64,000 nucleotides of DNA from Streptomyces sp. DH41 (GCF_029813785.1 NZ_JARVKY010000009.1:124001-188000), one strand, 5' to 3'; positions 25,734 to 34,791 are shown, counted from the first letter of the stretch. Numbers and translations: made by a program. The notes: a model not told the origin generated them from the sequence alone.

Positions 25734-25753
25734 GGGGTGTTGCACCCCATTTT
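25734..25753 (+). terminator. Terminator after the DUF397 gene
   Basis: GGGGTG-TTG-CACCCC followed by ATTTT: a short GC stem with a T-rich tail, unusual for this genome, 47 bases after the stop. Confidence 0.6.
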
Positions 25754-25773
25754 CCGGACACGCGACCGTGAGC

Positions 25774-25785
25774 GCCCTTTCGGGC
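25774..25785. promoter_or_regulatory. Possible DevR/DosR-like operator before the universal stress gene
   Basis: GCCC-TTTC-GGGC is an inverted repeat 63 bases upstream of the start. It resembles the GGGCC/GGCCC-type boxes I recall for the Streptomyces DevR (DosR) regulon, which includes universal stress proteins. The match is short and uncertain. Confidence 0.3.
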
Positions 25786-25847
25786 CGACGCCTGAGCGAG
25801 GCTGACGCCATGAAGGTGAACGGTCGTACTCCGGAGGTGAGGAACCC

Positions 25848-26753
25848 ATGAGCACCACCCTGCCGGTCATCGCGGCGGTCGACGGTTCGGACGACAGCCT
25901 GCGCGCCCTCGACTGGGCTCTCGACACCGCCCACCGGCGCGAGGCACGTCTGCGGGTGGTGCATGTGCGCCAGTACGCCGCCTGGGCGCAGACCGACGTC
26001 CTGGTGGCGGGCCCGCCGGACACGGGCGAGGACCCGGTGCTCGACCAGGCCCGCGAGCACCTCCAGGGACGGGCCTTCGCGGTGGCGACGGAGTACGTCG
26101 GCATGGAGGGCGTACCGAGTGCGGCCCTGCCGGAACTGGGCGCCGACGCCCAGTTGCTGGTGCTCGGCTCCCGGGGCCGCGGCGGCTTCGCCAGCCTGCT
26201 GCTCGGCTCCAACGGCCTGGCCGCCGCCCGCGACGCCGAGTGCCCCGTCGTCGTGGTGCCCCGCCCCGGACGCGAGGTCCACGGCGAGGCGCCCGCCGCC
26301 CAGGGGCCCCGGGTGGTCGTCGGCCTGCACGTGGACAGCCCCGACGACGCCACGCTGTCCTTCGCCTTCGCCGAGGCCGCACTGCGCGGCGCCCGCCTCC
26401 AGGTGGTCGCCGCCTACCCGTGGCCGGTGCAGACCTGGGCCGCCGCAGGCCAGATCATGCCCCCGGTGATCGACGAGGTCTCCATCGAGAGCGAGACCCG
26501 GGTCCTGGCCGACGGCTTCCTCGCCCCGTACCGGGAACGCCACCCCGACGTCCGGGCCGAACCGTACGTCGTGCCCGGCGACGCCGCCGGACACCTCGTC
26601 GCCGCCTCCCGCGACGCCGAGCTGGTCGTCGTAGGCCGCCACCGCCGACGCCTGCTGGCCCCGGCGCGCATGATGGGTTCGGTCACCCACGCCGTCCTGC
26701 TGCACGCGGTCTCCCCGGTCGCGGTGGTGCCGCCGGCTGTGCCGGAGGGGTGA
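25848..26753 (+). CDS. Tandem-domain universal stress protein (UspA family)
   Basis: 301 residues with two Usp domains (about 6-140 and 152-300). The first has VDGSDDSLRALDWAL and the nucleotide-binding signature GSRGRGGFASLLLGSNGLAAA; the second has VVGLHVDSPDD and VVGRHRRRLLAPARMMGSVTHAVLLHA. Such proteins bind ATP and help survival under hypoxia or stationary phase; in S. coelicolor this type is linked to the DevRS response. The ATG follows GGAGGTGAGGAACCC. A possible DevR box lies upstream and a hairpin near 26789-26804 follows. Confidence 0.93.
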   Translation: MSTTLPVIAAVDGSDDSLRALDWALDTAHRREARLRVVHVRQYAAWAQTDVLVAGPPDTGEDPVLDQAREHLQGRAFAVATEYVGMEGVPSAALPELGADAQLLVLGSRGRGGFASLLLGSNGLAAARDAECPVVVVPRPGREVHGEAPAAQGPRVVVGLHVDSPDDATLSFAFAEAALRGARLQVVAAYPWPVQTWAAAGQIMPPVIDEVSIESETRVLADGFLAPYRERHPDVRAEPYVVPGDAAGHLVAASRDAELVVVGRHRRRLLAPARMMGSVTHAVLLHAVSPVAVVPPAVPEG

Positions 26754-26788
26754 GGGCGCGTACGGCCCACGACTCCGCCCAAGGGCCA

Positions 26789-26804
26789 CGGTCCCGGGGG
26801 ACCG
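26789..26804 (+). terminator. Candidate terminator after the universal stress gene
   Basis: CGGTCC-CGGG-GGACCG, a 6-bp stem with a 4-base loop 36 bases after the stop. Short, so only moderately convincing. Confidence 0.4.
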
Positions 26805-27010
26805 GGCGCGGAACGACGAGGCACCGGGGGAAGGGGAGGGACCGCCGCGGGCCCACGCCCCGCGCCCGAGGTGTGACGGGCTCGTCGGGAGGGCAGGGGC
26901 GGGTGGCCGGTCCCTGGCGAGGACACGGGTCGCCGTCGCCCCGCGCGCGGCGCCCCGAGGCTTCCACACCCCCCTGCCTCCGGCGGAACCCGGTGCCTAT
27001 CATCGGCCCC

Positions 27011-27613
27011 ATGCAGGACTCGCCCGCCAGTGACACCCGGATCGCCCTCGACCTCGCGCTGACCGTCCGGCACGACGGGCACGGCGGTGTCGCCGACGAC
27101 CTCGGCGACGTCGCCGGGCTCACCACCTGGGTCCGGGCCCACCCCGGCACCGTGCCGGACGCCGAGGCCTTCACCGCCGACGAGCCCGTCCTGGCCGGCG
27201 TCCGCGAGGTACGCGCCGCCGCCCGCGCGCTCTTCGCCCGCACCGTGCGCCCCGGCGAGCCGAGCCCCGCCGACGCCGCCCGCCTGCCGTCCGTCCCCGA
27301 GGCCCTGCGGCGTCTGAACACGGCCGCCGCCCGTACACCCACCGTCCCCGTCCTGGACTGGTCCGACGGCGCCGCACCCGTCGTGCGTACGGAGCCCGCG
27401 CACAGCGGCCGGCCCGACCTCGCCGCGGCCCTCGCACAGGCCGTGATCGGCTTCCTCGCGGGGCCCGACCGGCAGCGGCTGCGGGCCTGCCACGCACCGC
27501 GCTGTGTGCGCTACTTCCTCAAGGAGCACCCCCGCCAGGAGTGGTGCAAGCCGTCCTGCGGCAACCGGGCCCGGGTGGCCCGCCACCACGAACGCCAAAA
27601 GCGGACCGGGTAG
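27011..27613 (+). CDS. CGNR zinc-finger protein (ABATE domain), putative regulator
   Basis: 200 residues. The N-terminal ABATE-like domain (about 10-140) is followed by a C-terminal CGNR zinc finger: CHAPRCVRYFLKEHPRQEWC, then the diagnostic CGNRARVARHHER. CGNR proteins are stress-linked putative transcription regulators. The ATG has TATCAT at 26998-27003 seven bases upstream and no Shine-Dalgarno, the mark of a leaderless transcript. A hypothetical gene follows 58 bases later with the same kind of start. Confidence 0.88.
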   Translation: MQDSPASDTRIALDLALTVRHDGHGGVADDLGDVAGLTTWVRAHPGTVPDAEAFTADEPVLAGVREVRAAARALFARTVRPGEPSPADAARLPSVPEALRRLNTAAARTPTVPVLDWSDGAAPVVRTEPAHSGRPDLAAALAQAVIGFLAGPDRQRLRACHAPRCVRYFLKEHPRQEWCKPSCGNRARVARHHERQKRTG

Positions 27614-27671
27614 CCCGCCCGGACACCCGCCCGCACGCCGTTCGCGGGCTCCGGCCACGTACCATGGCGGC

Positions 27672-28169
27672 ATGTCGTTCCTCCGCCGCCGCAGCGCCAC
27701 GCCCGCCGGGCCCGACTTCGACGTACTGGCCATGGACCCCGGCGACTGGCCCGGGAACCTGGGCGCCGGCCTGCTGCCCGCGCCCGACGGCAGCTGCCAG
27801 GGCGTCTTCCTGCGCTACGACCTCTTCGGCGGCCGCGGCCCCGCGATGATCATCGGCAACCTGCCGACCGGCTCCCCGGCCCGCGAGGTCCCCGAGGGGG
27901 AGATCCCCTTCGAGGTCGCCCAGCTGCTGCTGGCGCTGGAGAACGACGAGGAGATCACGGTCGCCGGCGCCGAGGACGTGCCGGTGATGCAGGGCGACAA
28001 CCTGCTCATCGTGCGCCGCCTCAAGCTCTCCGAGAGCCGGATCTCCTGCGTGCAGTTCGACCGCAGCGACGGCGTCCTGGTGACCATCGCCGCCTGGGAC
28101 CGCCCCATCACCGACGACCTGTACGCCCTGCTGAAGCCGCTCCCGGCGGAGCTTTTCCAGCAGGGCTGA
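27672..28169 (+). CDS. Conserved-looking protein of unknown function
   Basis: 165 residues, soluble, with no family I recognise. It has a short Arg-rich start (MSFLRRRSATP), then alternating beta-type stretches such as PAMIIGNLPTGSP and NLLIVRRLKLSES, and acidic segments. No Cys pairs or catalytic motifs stand out. The start has TACCAT 7 bases upstream, consistent with a leaderless mRNA. Codon positions show the strong third-position GC of real Streptomyces genes. Its end nearly touches the convergent amidase gene (8-base gap). Confidence 0.75.
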   Translation: MSFLRRRSATPAGPDFDVLAMDPGDWPGNLGAGLLPAPDGSCQGVFLRYDLFGGRGPAMIIGNLPTGSPAREVPEGEIPFEVAQLLLALENDEEITVAGAEDVPVMQGDNLLIVRRLKLSESRISCVQFDRSDGVLVTIAAWDRPITDDLYALLKPLPAELFQQG

Positions 28170-28177
28170 CCCGGCCG

Positions 28178-30112
28178 CTACCTCTCGGTCGTGAGCGTGA
28201 CGTCGGCGGCGCGCACGTACCCGACCCGGTGGCCGTACTGGATCTCGTAGTACATGTCCTCGCCGGTCACCACCCGGTGGGAGGCCGCGTCGAAGGTGAC
28301 CGCGTAGTAGTACTCGCCGGGCACCTTCTCACCGACCACGTACTTCTGCCCCTTCGGCAGCCGGTACGGCAGCGGTGACACGGCCTGCGCGGGCACGTCC
28401 GCCGGGTAGGCGGCCTTCTCCGGGTAGGCGCGTCCGTACACCGGGACGCTCTCCAGGCCCTCCCTCGGAGTGATCACCCGGCCCGAGGCGGGCACCGCCG
28501 CCGGGTTCTTCCTCGGGTTGTGGAACCAGGCCTTCTGACCCAGGTACCAGATGGCCGTCCAGTCGCCCCAGCGGTCGGCCACCGCGTACTGCTGGCCCGT
28601 GGAGACCCGGGAGGACAGGTCGTTCACCCCGGTCGTCGGAGTGGTGCCCAGACCGACGTCCTTGATCAGGGGCGCGTTCACGTCGTGGTCGGAGTACAGC
28701 CGCACCTCGCTGGAACCGTGCGCCGCGCAGGGCACGCCCTTCGTCTCGCAGCCGGTGTACTCGGGACGGTTGGTGGCGTAGTCGGGGCGGATCGTCACCA
28801 GGGTGGACTTCTTGCCGGCGGTCGGAGTGAAGGGGCGGCCCAGGAGCCGGAAGTAGTGCCCCCAGTCCCAGTACGGGCCCGGGTCGGTGTGCATGCCCGG
28901 GATCGTCGCGGTGGTCGTGCCGGGGACGTTGCCGTGGCCCAGGATGTGCTGCCGGTCCAGCGGGATGTCGTACTTCTTGGCCAGGTACTTCACCAGCCGC
29001 GCCGACGAGCGGTACATCGCCTCCGTGTACCAGGCGTCCGGATCCGCCAGGAAACCCTCGTGCTCCAGGCCGATCGACTTCGCGTTGACGTACCAGTTGC
29101 CCGCGTGCCACGCCACGTCCTTCGCCTTCACATGCTGGGCGATGTGGCCGTCGGTGGAGCGCAGGGTGTAGTTCCACGACACGTAGGTCGGGTCCTGGAC
29201 CATGTTGAGCACCCCGTTCCAGGCGCCCTCCGTGTCGTGCACGACGATGTACCGGACACGCTGGGAGGCCGGCCGGTTCCCCAGGTCGTGGTTGCCGTAG
29301 TCGCCGTCCCCGAACTCCTCGTACGGTGCCGGGATCCACTCGCAGGACACCGTCCTCGGGCACTCGGTACCGGCGGCGGAGGCGGCGCGCAGACCCGCGC
29401 CCGCGAGCTGCGAGACGTCCGGAGTCACGTCGGGGCGGGCGGCCAGGACGACCCGCTGCCCGGCGTCCGTGGTCCGCCGCTCGCCCGCGCGGATCACCTC
29501 GTAGACGTCGTTCGCGTACGCCGCCGCCGTCGCGGAATCACCCGCGCCCGAGAAGCGGGCCACCGCCCCGTACCAGTCGGCCGGGTCGGCGCTGAGCGGT
29601 TCGCCCAGTTCCCGCTGGGCCGCGGCGAGCAGCGCGGCACCGCCGGACACGTTCGCGGCCGGGTCCTCGCGCAGCTCGGCGGGGCTCAGCCCGGTCAGCT
29701 CGGCCGCCTTCGGCAGCGTGGTCAGCCGGGCCGGCAGGTCGGTGGGGACCTGGACCGGCGCTGTCGGGTGCAACGGGGCGCGGGCGTCGTCGCCGCGCGG
29801 GTCCTCGGCGCCCTCGCTGTGGTGCGAGGCCCCGGCCAGTGCCGTGCGCGCGTCGGTGAGGTGCAGCGGGCCGTAGCCGCCACTCACGCTCGGCGCGCCG
29901 CGGTGCGCGTCCCAGCGGGACTGGAGGTAGGAGACGCCGAGCAGGACGCTCTGCGGTACCTGGTACTCGGCCGCCGCGGTGGCGAACGCCCGTTGGAGGC
30001 GGTCCGGTCCGGGCGGGGCGCCGGAGGGCCGGGCGGCGGACGGCGCCGCGCCGAGCAACGGCAGCAGCAGTGCCGCGGTGGCCAGGGCGGGCACGACGGG
30101 GGAACCTCGCAA
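28178..30112 (-). CDS. Secreted N-acetylmuramoyl-L-alanine amidase (Amidase_2), TTG start
   Basis: 644 residues. A signal peptide (RGSPVVPALATAALLLPLLGAAPSAA) precedes a transglycosylase-like region (about 40-230) and the zinc amidase domain (about 265-420). Zinc ligands appear as His in YIVVHDTEGAW and His/Asp in GMHTDPGPYW. C-terminal SH3-like segments follow. It cleaves the bond between N-acetylmuramic acid and L-alanine in peptidoglycan. The start is taken as TTG at 30112: a perfect AGGAGG lies 5 bases upstream and the signal peptide begins at once. The longer frame adds 38 residues without a signal. Confidence 0.9.
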   Translation of the reverse strand: MRGSPVVPALATAALLLPLLGAAPSAARPSGAPPGPDRLQRAFATAAAEYQVPQSVLLGVSYLQSRWDAHRGAPSVSGGYGPLHLTDARTALAGASHHSEGAEDPRGDDARAPLHPTAPVQVPTDLPARLTTLPKAAELTGLSPAELREDPAANVSGGAALLAAAQRELGEPLSADPADWYGAVARFSGAGDSATAAAYANDVYEVIRAGERRTTDAGQRVVLAARPDVTPDVSQLAGAGLRAASAAGTECPRTVSCEWIPAPYEEFGDGDYGNHDLGNRPASQRVRYIVVHDTEGAWNGVLNMVQDPTYVSWNYTLRSTDGHIAQHVKAKDVAWHAGNWYVNAKSIGLEHEGFLADPDAWYTEAMYRSSARLVKYLAKKYDIPLDRQHILGHGNVPGTTTATIPGMHTDPGPYWDWGHYFRLLGRPFTPTAGKKSTLVTIRPDYATNRPEYTGCETKGVPCAAHGSSEVRLYSDHDVNAPLIKDVGLGTTPTTGVNDLSSRVSTGQQYAVADRWGDWTAIWYLGQKAWFHNPRKNPAAVPASGRVITPREGLESVPVYGRAYPEKAAYPADVPAQAVSPLPYRLPKGQKYVVGEKVPGEYYYAVTFDAASHRVVTGEDMYYEIQYGHRVGYVRAADVTLTTER

Positions 30113-30319
30113 AACGGCCTCCTGTGACGGTCGGGCGTGGCGGGGCGTGCGGGGCCGGGCGTGGGTCAGTGGTACCCGGCGGTCCGACGATCCGTCAATC
30201 ATGCCGTCCAAACGGAGATTCCCCACGTCAGCCGGGGGACGGGCGGGTTTCGTGGCGGCGGCTCACGGGCCTGCGCGGCGTCAGTGGCGTACACCAGTGG
30301 CCACCGCGAGATCAGGACG

Positions 30320-30359
30320 CACAAAATCCGCGGTGCGCCCTCGAAGGGCACACCGCGGA
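30320..30359 (-). terminator. Strong terminator after the phosphotransferase gene
   Basis: On the minus strand a 15-bp stem (30345-30359 with 30327-30341, one mismatch) with a 3-base loop is followed by TTTTGT. A textbook intrinsic terminator, 15 bases after the stop codon. Confidence 0.85.
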
Positions 30360-30374
30360 CCGTCGTCCTTCGTG

Positions 30375-31517
30375 TCAGCGCGTGCCGACCGCCGCGCGCA
30401 CCGCCCGCCGGGCCATCTGGCAGTCGTCGTGCAGCCGGCGCAGCAGCAGCCGCTGTTCCTCGCCGGACGGCGCGGCACCCGGGTGGGCCGACGCCGGCGG
30501 TGCCGGGACCGTCTCGTGCATCGAACGCTGCACGGCCGTCTCGTACGTACGGATCTCCCGGGTCAGCACCAGCATCAGGTTCACCAGGAACGCGTCGCGT
30601 GCGGCGGTCCCCGCCGACTGGGCGATCTGGCTGATCTGGCGGCGGGCCGCCGGGGCGTCACCGAGGACCGCCCACAGGGTCGCGAGGTCGTAACCGGGGA
30701 GATACCAGCCCGCGTGCTCCCAGTCCACCAGCACTGGACCGGCCGGTGACATGAGGACGTTGGACAGCAGTGCGTCACCGTGGCAGAACTGGCCCATGCC
30801 CTGGCGTCCGCCCGCGTGCGCGATGCCGTGCAGCAGCTTCTGCAGGTCGCCCAGGTCCCGGTCGGTGAGCAGCCCCAGCTCGTGATAGCGGGAGATCCGG
30901 GCCGCGTAGTCCAGCGGGGCGTCGAAGGTGCCGGCCGGCGGCCGCCAGGCGTTGAGCCGGCAGATCGCGCCGAGCACCGCTCTGATGTCCGCCCGCGGCG
31001 GGGCTTCCAGCGGGTGCCGCTGCAGCGCCGCCACCCGCCCCGGCATCCGCTCGATCACCAGCGTGCAGTTGTCCGGATCCGCTGCGATCAGCCTCGGTAC
31101 CCGCACTGGGGGGCGGTGCCGGACGAACGAGCGGTATGCCCCTATCTCGTGCCTGATCCGCTCCGCCCACGCGGGGGAGTGGTCCAGTAAGCACTTGGCG
31201 ACCGCCGTACTGCGCCCGGTCGTACCGACCAGGAGCACGGACCGCCCGTTGCGGCGCAGTACCTGCACCGGGGCGAACTCCGGGCAGATCCGGTGCACGG
31301 AGGCGATCGCCGCGCGCAGTTGGGCGCCATGAGGGCCGGACAGGTCGATTCTCCCGCTGAGCGGCTGCGTGCCGGGACCCGCGCCGTGCCGCGCCCTGCC
31401 CGCCCCGAGCACCGGGGCCGCCGGACGAGCGGGGGCGAGATAGGGGCCGCCGCCCGCCGCCGGGCGGGGGTGCAGCGAACGCTGCGGGGCGGACACGGAG
31501 GACGATGCTGCGTACAT
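30375..31517 (-). CDS. Aminoglycoside-phosphotransferase-family kinase with a TTA codon
   Basis: 380 residues. An 80-residue low-complexity start precedes an APH/choline-kinase fold with Brenner motif FCHGDALLSNVLMS and metal-binding LVDWEHAGW. The family phosphorylates small molecules or antibiotics; no resistance function can be inferred. Codon 110 (31188-31190) is TTA, so translation would need the bldA tRNA and the protein should appear in aerial growth. The ATG at 31517 has AAGGGA about 12 bases upstream. It is divergent from nsdB across 288 bases and ends in a strong terminator. Confidence 0.85.
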   Translation of the reverse strand: MYAASSSVSAPQRSLHPRPAAGGGPYLAPARPAAPVLGAGRARHGAGPGTQPLSGRIDLSGPHGAQLRAAIASVHRICPEFAPVQVLRRNGRSVLLVGTTGRSTAVAKCLLDHSPAWAERIRHEIGAYRSFVRHRPPVRVPRLIAADPDNCTLVIERMPGRVAALQRHPLEAPPRADIRAVLGAICRLNAWRPPAGTFDAPLDYAARISRYHELGLLTDRDLGDLQKLLHGIAHAGGRQGMGQFCHGDALLSNVLMSPAGPVLVDWEHAGWYLPGYDLATLWAVLGDAPAARRQISQIAQSAGTAARDAFLVNLMLVLTREIRTYETAVQRSMHETVPAPPASAHPGAAPSGEEQRLLLRRLHDDCQMARRAVRAAVGTR

Positions 31518-31805
31518 GGGCGAGACAGATCCCTTCGTGTGCCTGCTGTACCTGTCTGAAGCGGTGCCCGACCGTCGTGTACGGAAGGGAACGCCATCTG
31601 AGAGCCGTCGCGCCGCCCGCCCGGCCGCCCGGGGGCCACCCTGGGGAGTAACCCCGCGGCGACCGGGTCGGGGTGGCGCATTCCTACCTGACACCGGGCC
31701 GCCCGTGGCACACCATCTGGCGCACCCTGGCGAACGGTGGCGAATAGTCGCCCGGCAACCCGCACGGGGCTACATTCAACTCAGCCGAGAACCTGGGGGC
31801 TTGAC

Positions 31806-33314
31806 GTGAGCGGCGAACCCAACACCCGTCTGACGGACCTGTTCGGCCTGGCCGGCTGGTCCAAGGGCGAGCTCGCGAGGCTGGTCAACCGGCAGGCGGC
31901 GGCCATGGGCCACCCCCAGCTGGCGACCGACACCTCGCGGGTGCGGCGGTGGATCGACATGGGAGAGATCCCGCGTGATCCGGTGCCGCGGGTGCTGGCG
32001 GTTCTGTTCACCGAGCGTCTCGGCCGTGTCGTGACCATCGAGGACCTCGGTCTGGTCCGGCACGGGCGTGCGGGGAAACGGTCACGCGGCGGGAGCGAGG
32101 AGCATCCCGACGGAGTGCCGTGGGCGCCCGAGCGGACTGCGGCGGTCCTCACCGAATTCACGGGAATGGACCTCATGCTCAACCGACGCGGCTTGGTGGG
32201 CGCGGGCGCCGCGCTCGCCGCGGGATCAGCACTCAGCAACGCCATGCACGACTGGCTGCACACCGACCCGGCACTGGTTGCCGACGCTCCCGACCTCCAC
32301 CATCCCCTGCACGCCGACCCCGCCGGGTTCGACCGCTACGAGGCCGCCCCCATCGGGTCGCAGGAAGTGGAGGAACTGGAGCGCTCGGTCGAGGTGTTCC
32401 GCGCCTGGGACGCCGCCCGTGGCGGCGGGCTCCAGCGCAAGGCCGTGGTGGGCCAGCTCAACGAGGTGGGAGGCATGCTCGCCTACCACCACCCACCCCA
32501 TCTGCAGCGACGCCTGTGGGGCGTCGCAGCCAACCTCGCCGTCCTCGCGGGCTGGATGTCGCACGACGTCGGCCTGGAACCCACGGCCCAGAAGTACTTC
32601 GTCATCGCCGCCCACGCCGCGCGCGAGGGCGGCGACCGGCCCCGGGCCGGCGAGGCGCTCTCCCGGGCGGCCCGTCAGATGGTCCATCTGGGCCGGGCCG
32701 ACGACGCGCTCGACCTGATGAAGCTCGCCGAGTCCGGTTCCGGCGAGGAGGTGCTGCCGCGCACCAAGGCCATGCTCTACACCATCGAGGCCTGGGCCCA
32801 GGCCTCCATGGGCAAGGGCCAGGCGATGCGCCGCACCCTGGGGCGGGCCGAGGACCTCTTCGTCTCCGACAAGGCGGACGTGCCGCCGCCGGACTGGATG
32901 CAGACGTTCAAGGAGGAGGATCTGTACGGCATGCAGGCCCTGGCCTACCGGACGCTCGCCGAGTTCGAGCCCGGGGCCGCCGCACACGCGCAGCACTACG
33001 CGGAGAAGGCCCTGGCCCTGCGTATCGACGGCCGGCAGCGATCGAAGATCTTCGACTATCTGTCCATGGCCTCCGCCTGCTTCATCGCCGACGACCCCGA
33101 ACAGGCGGACAGGTACGCGCGCCTCGCCCTGGTGTCGATGGGGTCCAACTCCTCCCAGCGGACCTGGGACCGGCTGCGTCAGATGTACCGGCTCACCGCC
33201 CAGTACGCCGACTATCCGAGGATCCAGGAACTGCGCGAGGAGATCGAACTGGCGCTGCCGAAGAACAGGCCGTCCAAGGGGAAGGGGAGGGGCGGCGACA
33301 CCGCTCCCGCGTAG
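31806..33314 (+). CDS. nsdB: NsdB/NsdA-type regulator of differentiation and antibiotic production
   Basis: 502 residues. The start VSGEPNTRLTDLFGLAGWSKGELARLVNRQA and the following RVRRWIDMGEIPRDPVPRVLA form an XRE-like DNA-binding unit, then a Lys/Arg-rich patch, then a long helical TPR-like region (about 190-470). Nsd proteins are cytosolic regulators whose loss alters sporulation and antibiotic yield in S. coelicolor. I choose nsdB over nsdA because of the remembered neighbourhood, not sequence alignment. The GTG at 31806 is favoured by family start and a GGGGG upstream; TACATT at 31771-31776 may be the -10. Confidence 0.82.
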   Translation: MSGEPNTRLTDLFGLAGWSKGELARLVNRQAAAMGHPQLATDTSRVRRWIDMGEIPRDPVPRVLAVLFTERLGRVVTIEDLGLVRHGRAGKRSRGGSEEHPDGVPWAPERTAAVLTEFTGMDLMLNRRGLVGAGAALAAGSALSNAMHDWLHTDPALVADAPDLHHPLHADPAGFDRYEAAPIGSQEVEELERSVEVFRAWDAARGGGLQRKAVVGQLNEVGGMLAYHHPPHLQRRLWGVAANLAVLAGWMSHDVGLEPTAQKYFVIAAHAAREGGDRPRAGEALSRAARQMVHLGRADDALDLMKLAESGSGEEVLPRTKAMLYTIEAWAQASMGKGQAMRRTLGRAEDLFVSDKADVPPPDWMQTFKEEDLYGMQALAYRTLAEFEPGAAAHAQHYAEKALALRIDGRQRSKIFDYLSMASACFIADDPEQADRYARLALVSMGSNSSQRTWDRLRQMYRLTAQYADYPRIQELREEIELALPKNRPSKGKGRGGDTAPA

Positions 33315-33329
33315 CGTGCGACGCGTCGA

Positions 33330-34652
33330 CTAGGACGTCACCCGGGCCATCAGCACGCAGGAGTCCTCCTGGCCCAGGTACTCGCCGCACTTTTCCGTCA
33401 CGACGCGTACGCCGTCCTGTGCCGAGTCCACCTCGGTCAGGCGGGGGGCCAGGCAGAGGAGTCGCCGCACGTCCGCGGGCGCGAGTCCGCCGGTGTACAG
33501 GAGCAGCAGGTCGCCGGCTCGGAGGGTCGCCCCGGCCTGTCCGGCCAGCTCGCGCCCCGTCCCCTCGCGGAACAGCAGCGGGACGGGGTGTCCGACGGGT
33601 GCCCACGCCAGCGTGCGGGTGTGGGGCCGGTAACCGCAGTACAGGGCGGAGCGCACGGGGGGCAGGGCGGCGTCCTCGAGTAACCGGTCGACGCGGTCCG
33701 GGAGTTGCGCGGGGCGCGTGCCCGCCGTCGCCAGGCCGCGCAGGGCGCCGATCAGCACCGTCGGGCCCTGTGCTCCCTCGGCGCTCGGACCGGCGAGGTC
33801 GCCGACGCTGAGCAGGGTCTCGTCGTCGGCGAGGGGGCACGCGTCGTACCAGGCGCCGCACCCGGGCGCGTGGGTCCTCGACGGCAGGTACCCGGCGGCC
33901 AGGTCCAGGCCCGGCCGCCCCTGGTGCGGGAACCGCAGGAGGCCGTGCCAGGGCGGCGGCACGGCTTCCCGCGGTTCGACCGCGGCCCGTTGCCCGGCGT
34001 CCGCGGGCAGCGGGCGGCGTCGGAGCGAGTCACGGGTCTCGCTCACCGCCCGCTGACTGCGGCGCAGTTCGCTGACGTCCCGCAGTACCGCCCACATCGA
34101 GGCGGTACTGCCGTCGGCGTCGAGCACGGGCTCGCCCATCATGTGCACGGTGCGTACGGTGTCGTCGGGGCGTACGACGCGGAACTCGCCGTCGATGGGC
34201 CGGCCGTCGACGAGGCAGTCCGTGACCATCGCGGTCAGCGTGGGCCGGTCCTCGGCCAGGACCAGGGACGGGAGTTCGTCGAGGCTGAGCGGGGCGGCGG
34301 TGTCGTCGAGGCCGAGGATGTGGAAGAGCTCGCCGGACCACTCCGCCTCGTCCGTCAGCAGGTTCCACTCCGCGCTGCCGACCCGGCTGAGCAGCGAACC
34401 GGGCCGTGGCGCGGGCGCCGGTCCGTCCCGCAGCTGCGCCAGGTGCTCGTCGATGTCGCTGAGTTGGTGCAGCGCCAGGTCGTACAGGGCGCGCTGCCAG
34501 CGTCCGCGGGGGTCCGTTCCGTCGTCCTGGCTGCCTCGCCGTACCGCGTCCACGTCGCCCCGCAGCCGCCGCGCCTGCGATATCAGGGACTCGACCGAGC
34601 CGTGTCCCGGCGGCTGGGCGGCCGGGAGGTCCGCGAAGAGATGGGACGACAT
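33330..34652 (-). CDS. PAS-domain PP2C (SpoIIE-like) phosphatase with altered metal site and a TTA codon
   Basis: 440 residues. A helical start (about 1-75) precedes a PAS domain (about 85-205, SRVGSAEWNLLTDEAEWSGELFHILG) and a PP2C/SpoIIE domain (about 245-438). In the usual YTDGL metal motif the Asp is replaced (LLLLYTGGLAP); LLSVGDLAGP and the final EDSCVLMARV are kept. Such proteins dephosphorylate anti-sigma antagonists in the Rsb-type stress pathways, so it could feed SigL, but catalysis may be weak. TTA at 33681-33683 implies bldA dependence. ATCGGAG precedes the ATG. Confidence 0.85.
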   Translation of the reverse strand: MSSHLFADLPAAQPPGHGSVESLISQARRLRGDVDAVRRGSQDDGTDPRGRWQRALYDLALHQLSDIDEHLAQLRDGPAPAPRPGSLLSRVGSAEWNLLTDEAEWSGELFHILGLDDTAAPLSLDELPSLVLAEDRPTLTAMVTDCLVDGRPIDGEFRVVRPDDTVRTVHMMGEPVLDADGSTASMWAVLRDVSELRRSQRAVSETRDSLRRRPLPADAGQRAAVEPREAVPPPWHGLLRFPHQGRPGLDLAAGYLPSRTHAPGCGAWYDACPLADDETLLSVGDLAGPSAEGAQGPTVLIGALRGLATAGTRPAQLPDRVDRLLEDAALPPVRSALYCGYRPHTRTLAWAPVGHPVPLLFREGTGRELAGQAGATLRAGDLLLLYTGGLAPADVRRLLCLAPRLTEVDSAQDGVRVVTEKCGEYLGQEDSCVLMARVTS

Positions 34653-34779
34653 GACGCACTCCGATGTGCAGACGGTACGACCAGGGCGGAACCGAGGCTG
34701 GCGGAAGGACCGCTACGACTGTTGCACAGCCCGCGACGCCCCGTAAGGGATTTGGCGACACACGATACGGTGGTGCTTC

Positions 34780-34791
34780 TGGCATATGCCA
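34780..34791. promoter_or_regulatory. Perfect 12-bp palindrome upstream of the PAS-PP2C gene
   Basis: TGGCATATGCCA lies in an AT-rich patch about 130 bases upstream of the PAS-PP2C start in an otherwise GC-rich gap (34653-34924). It looks like an operator or part of a promoter; the factor is unknown. Confidence 0.4.
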
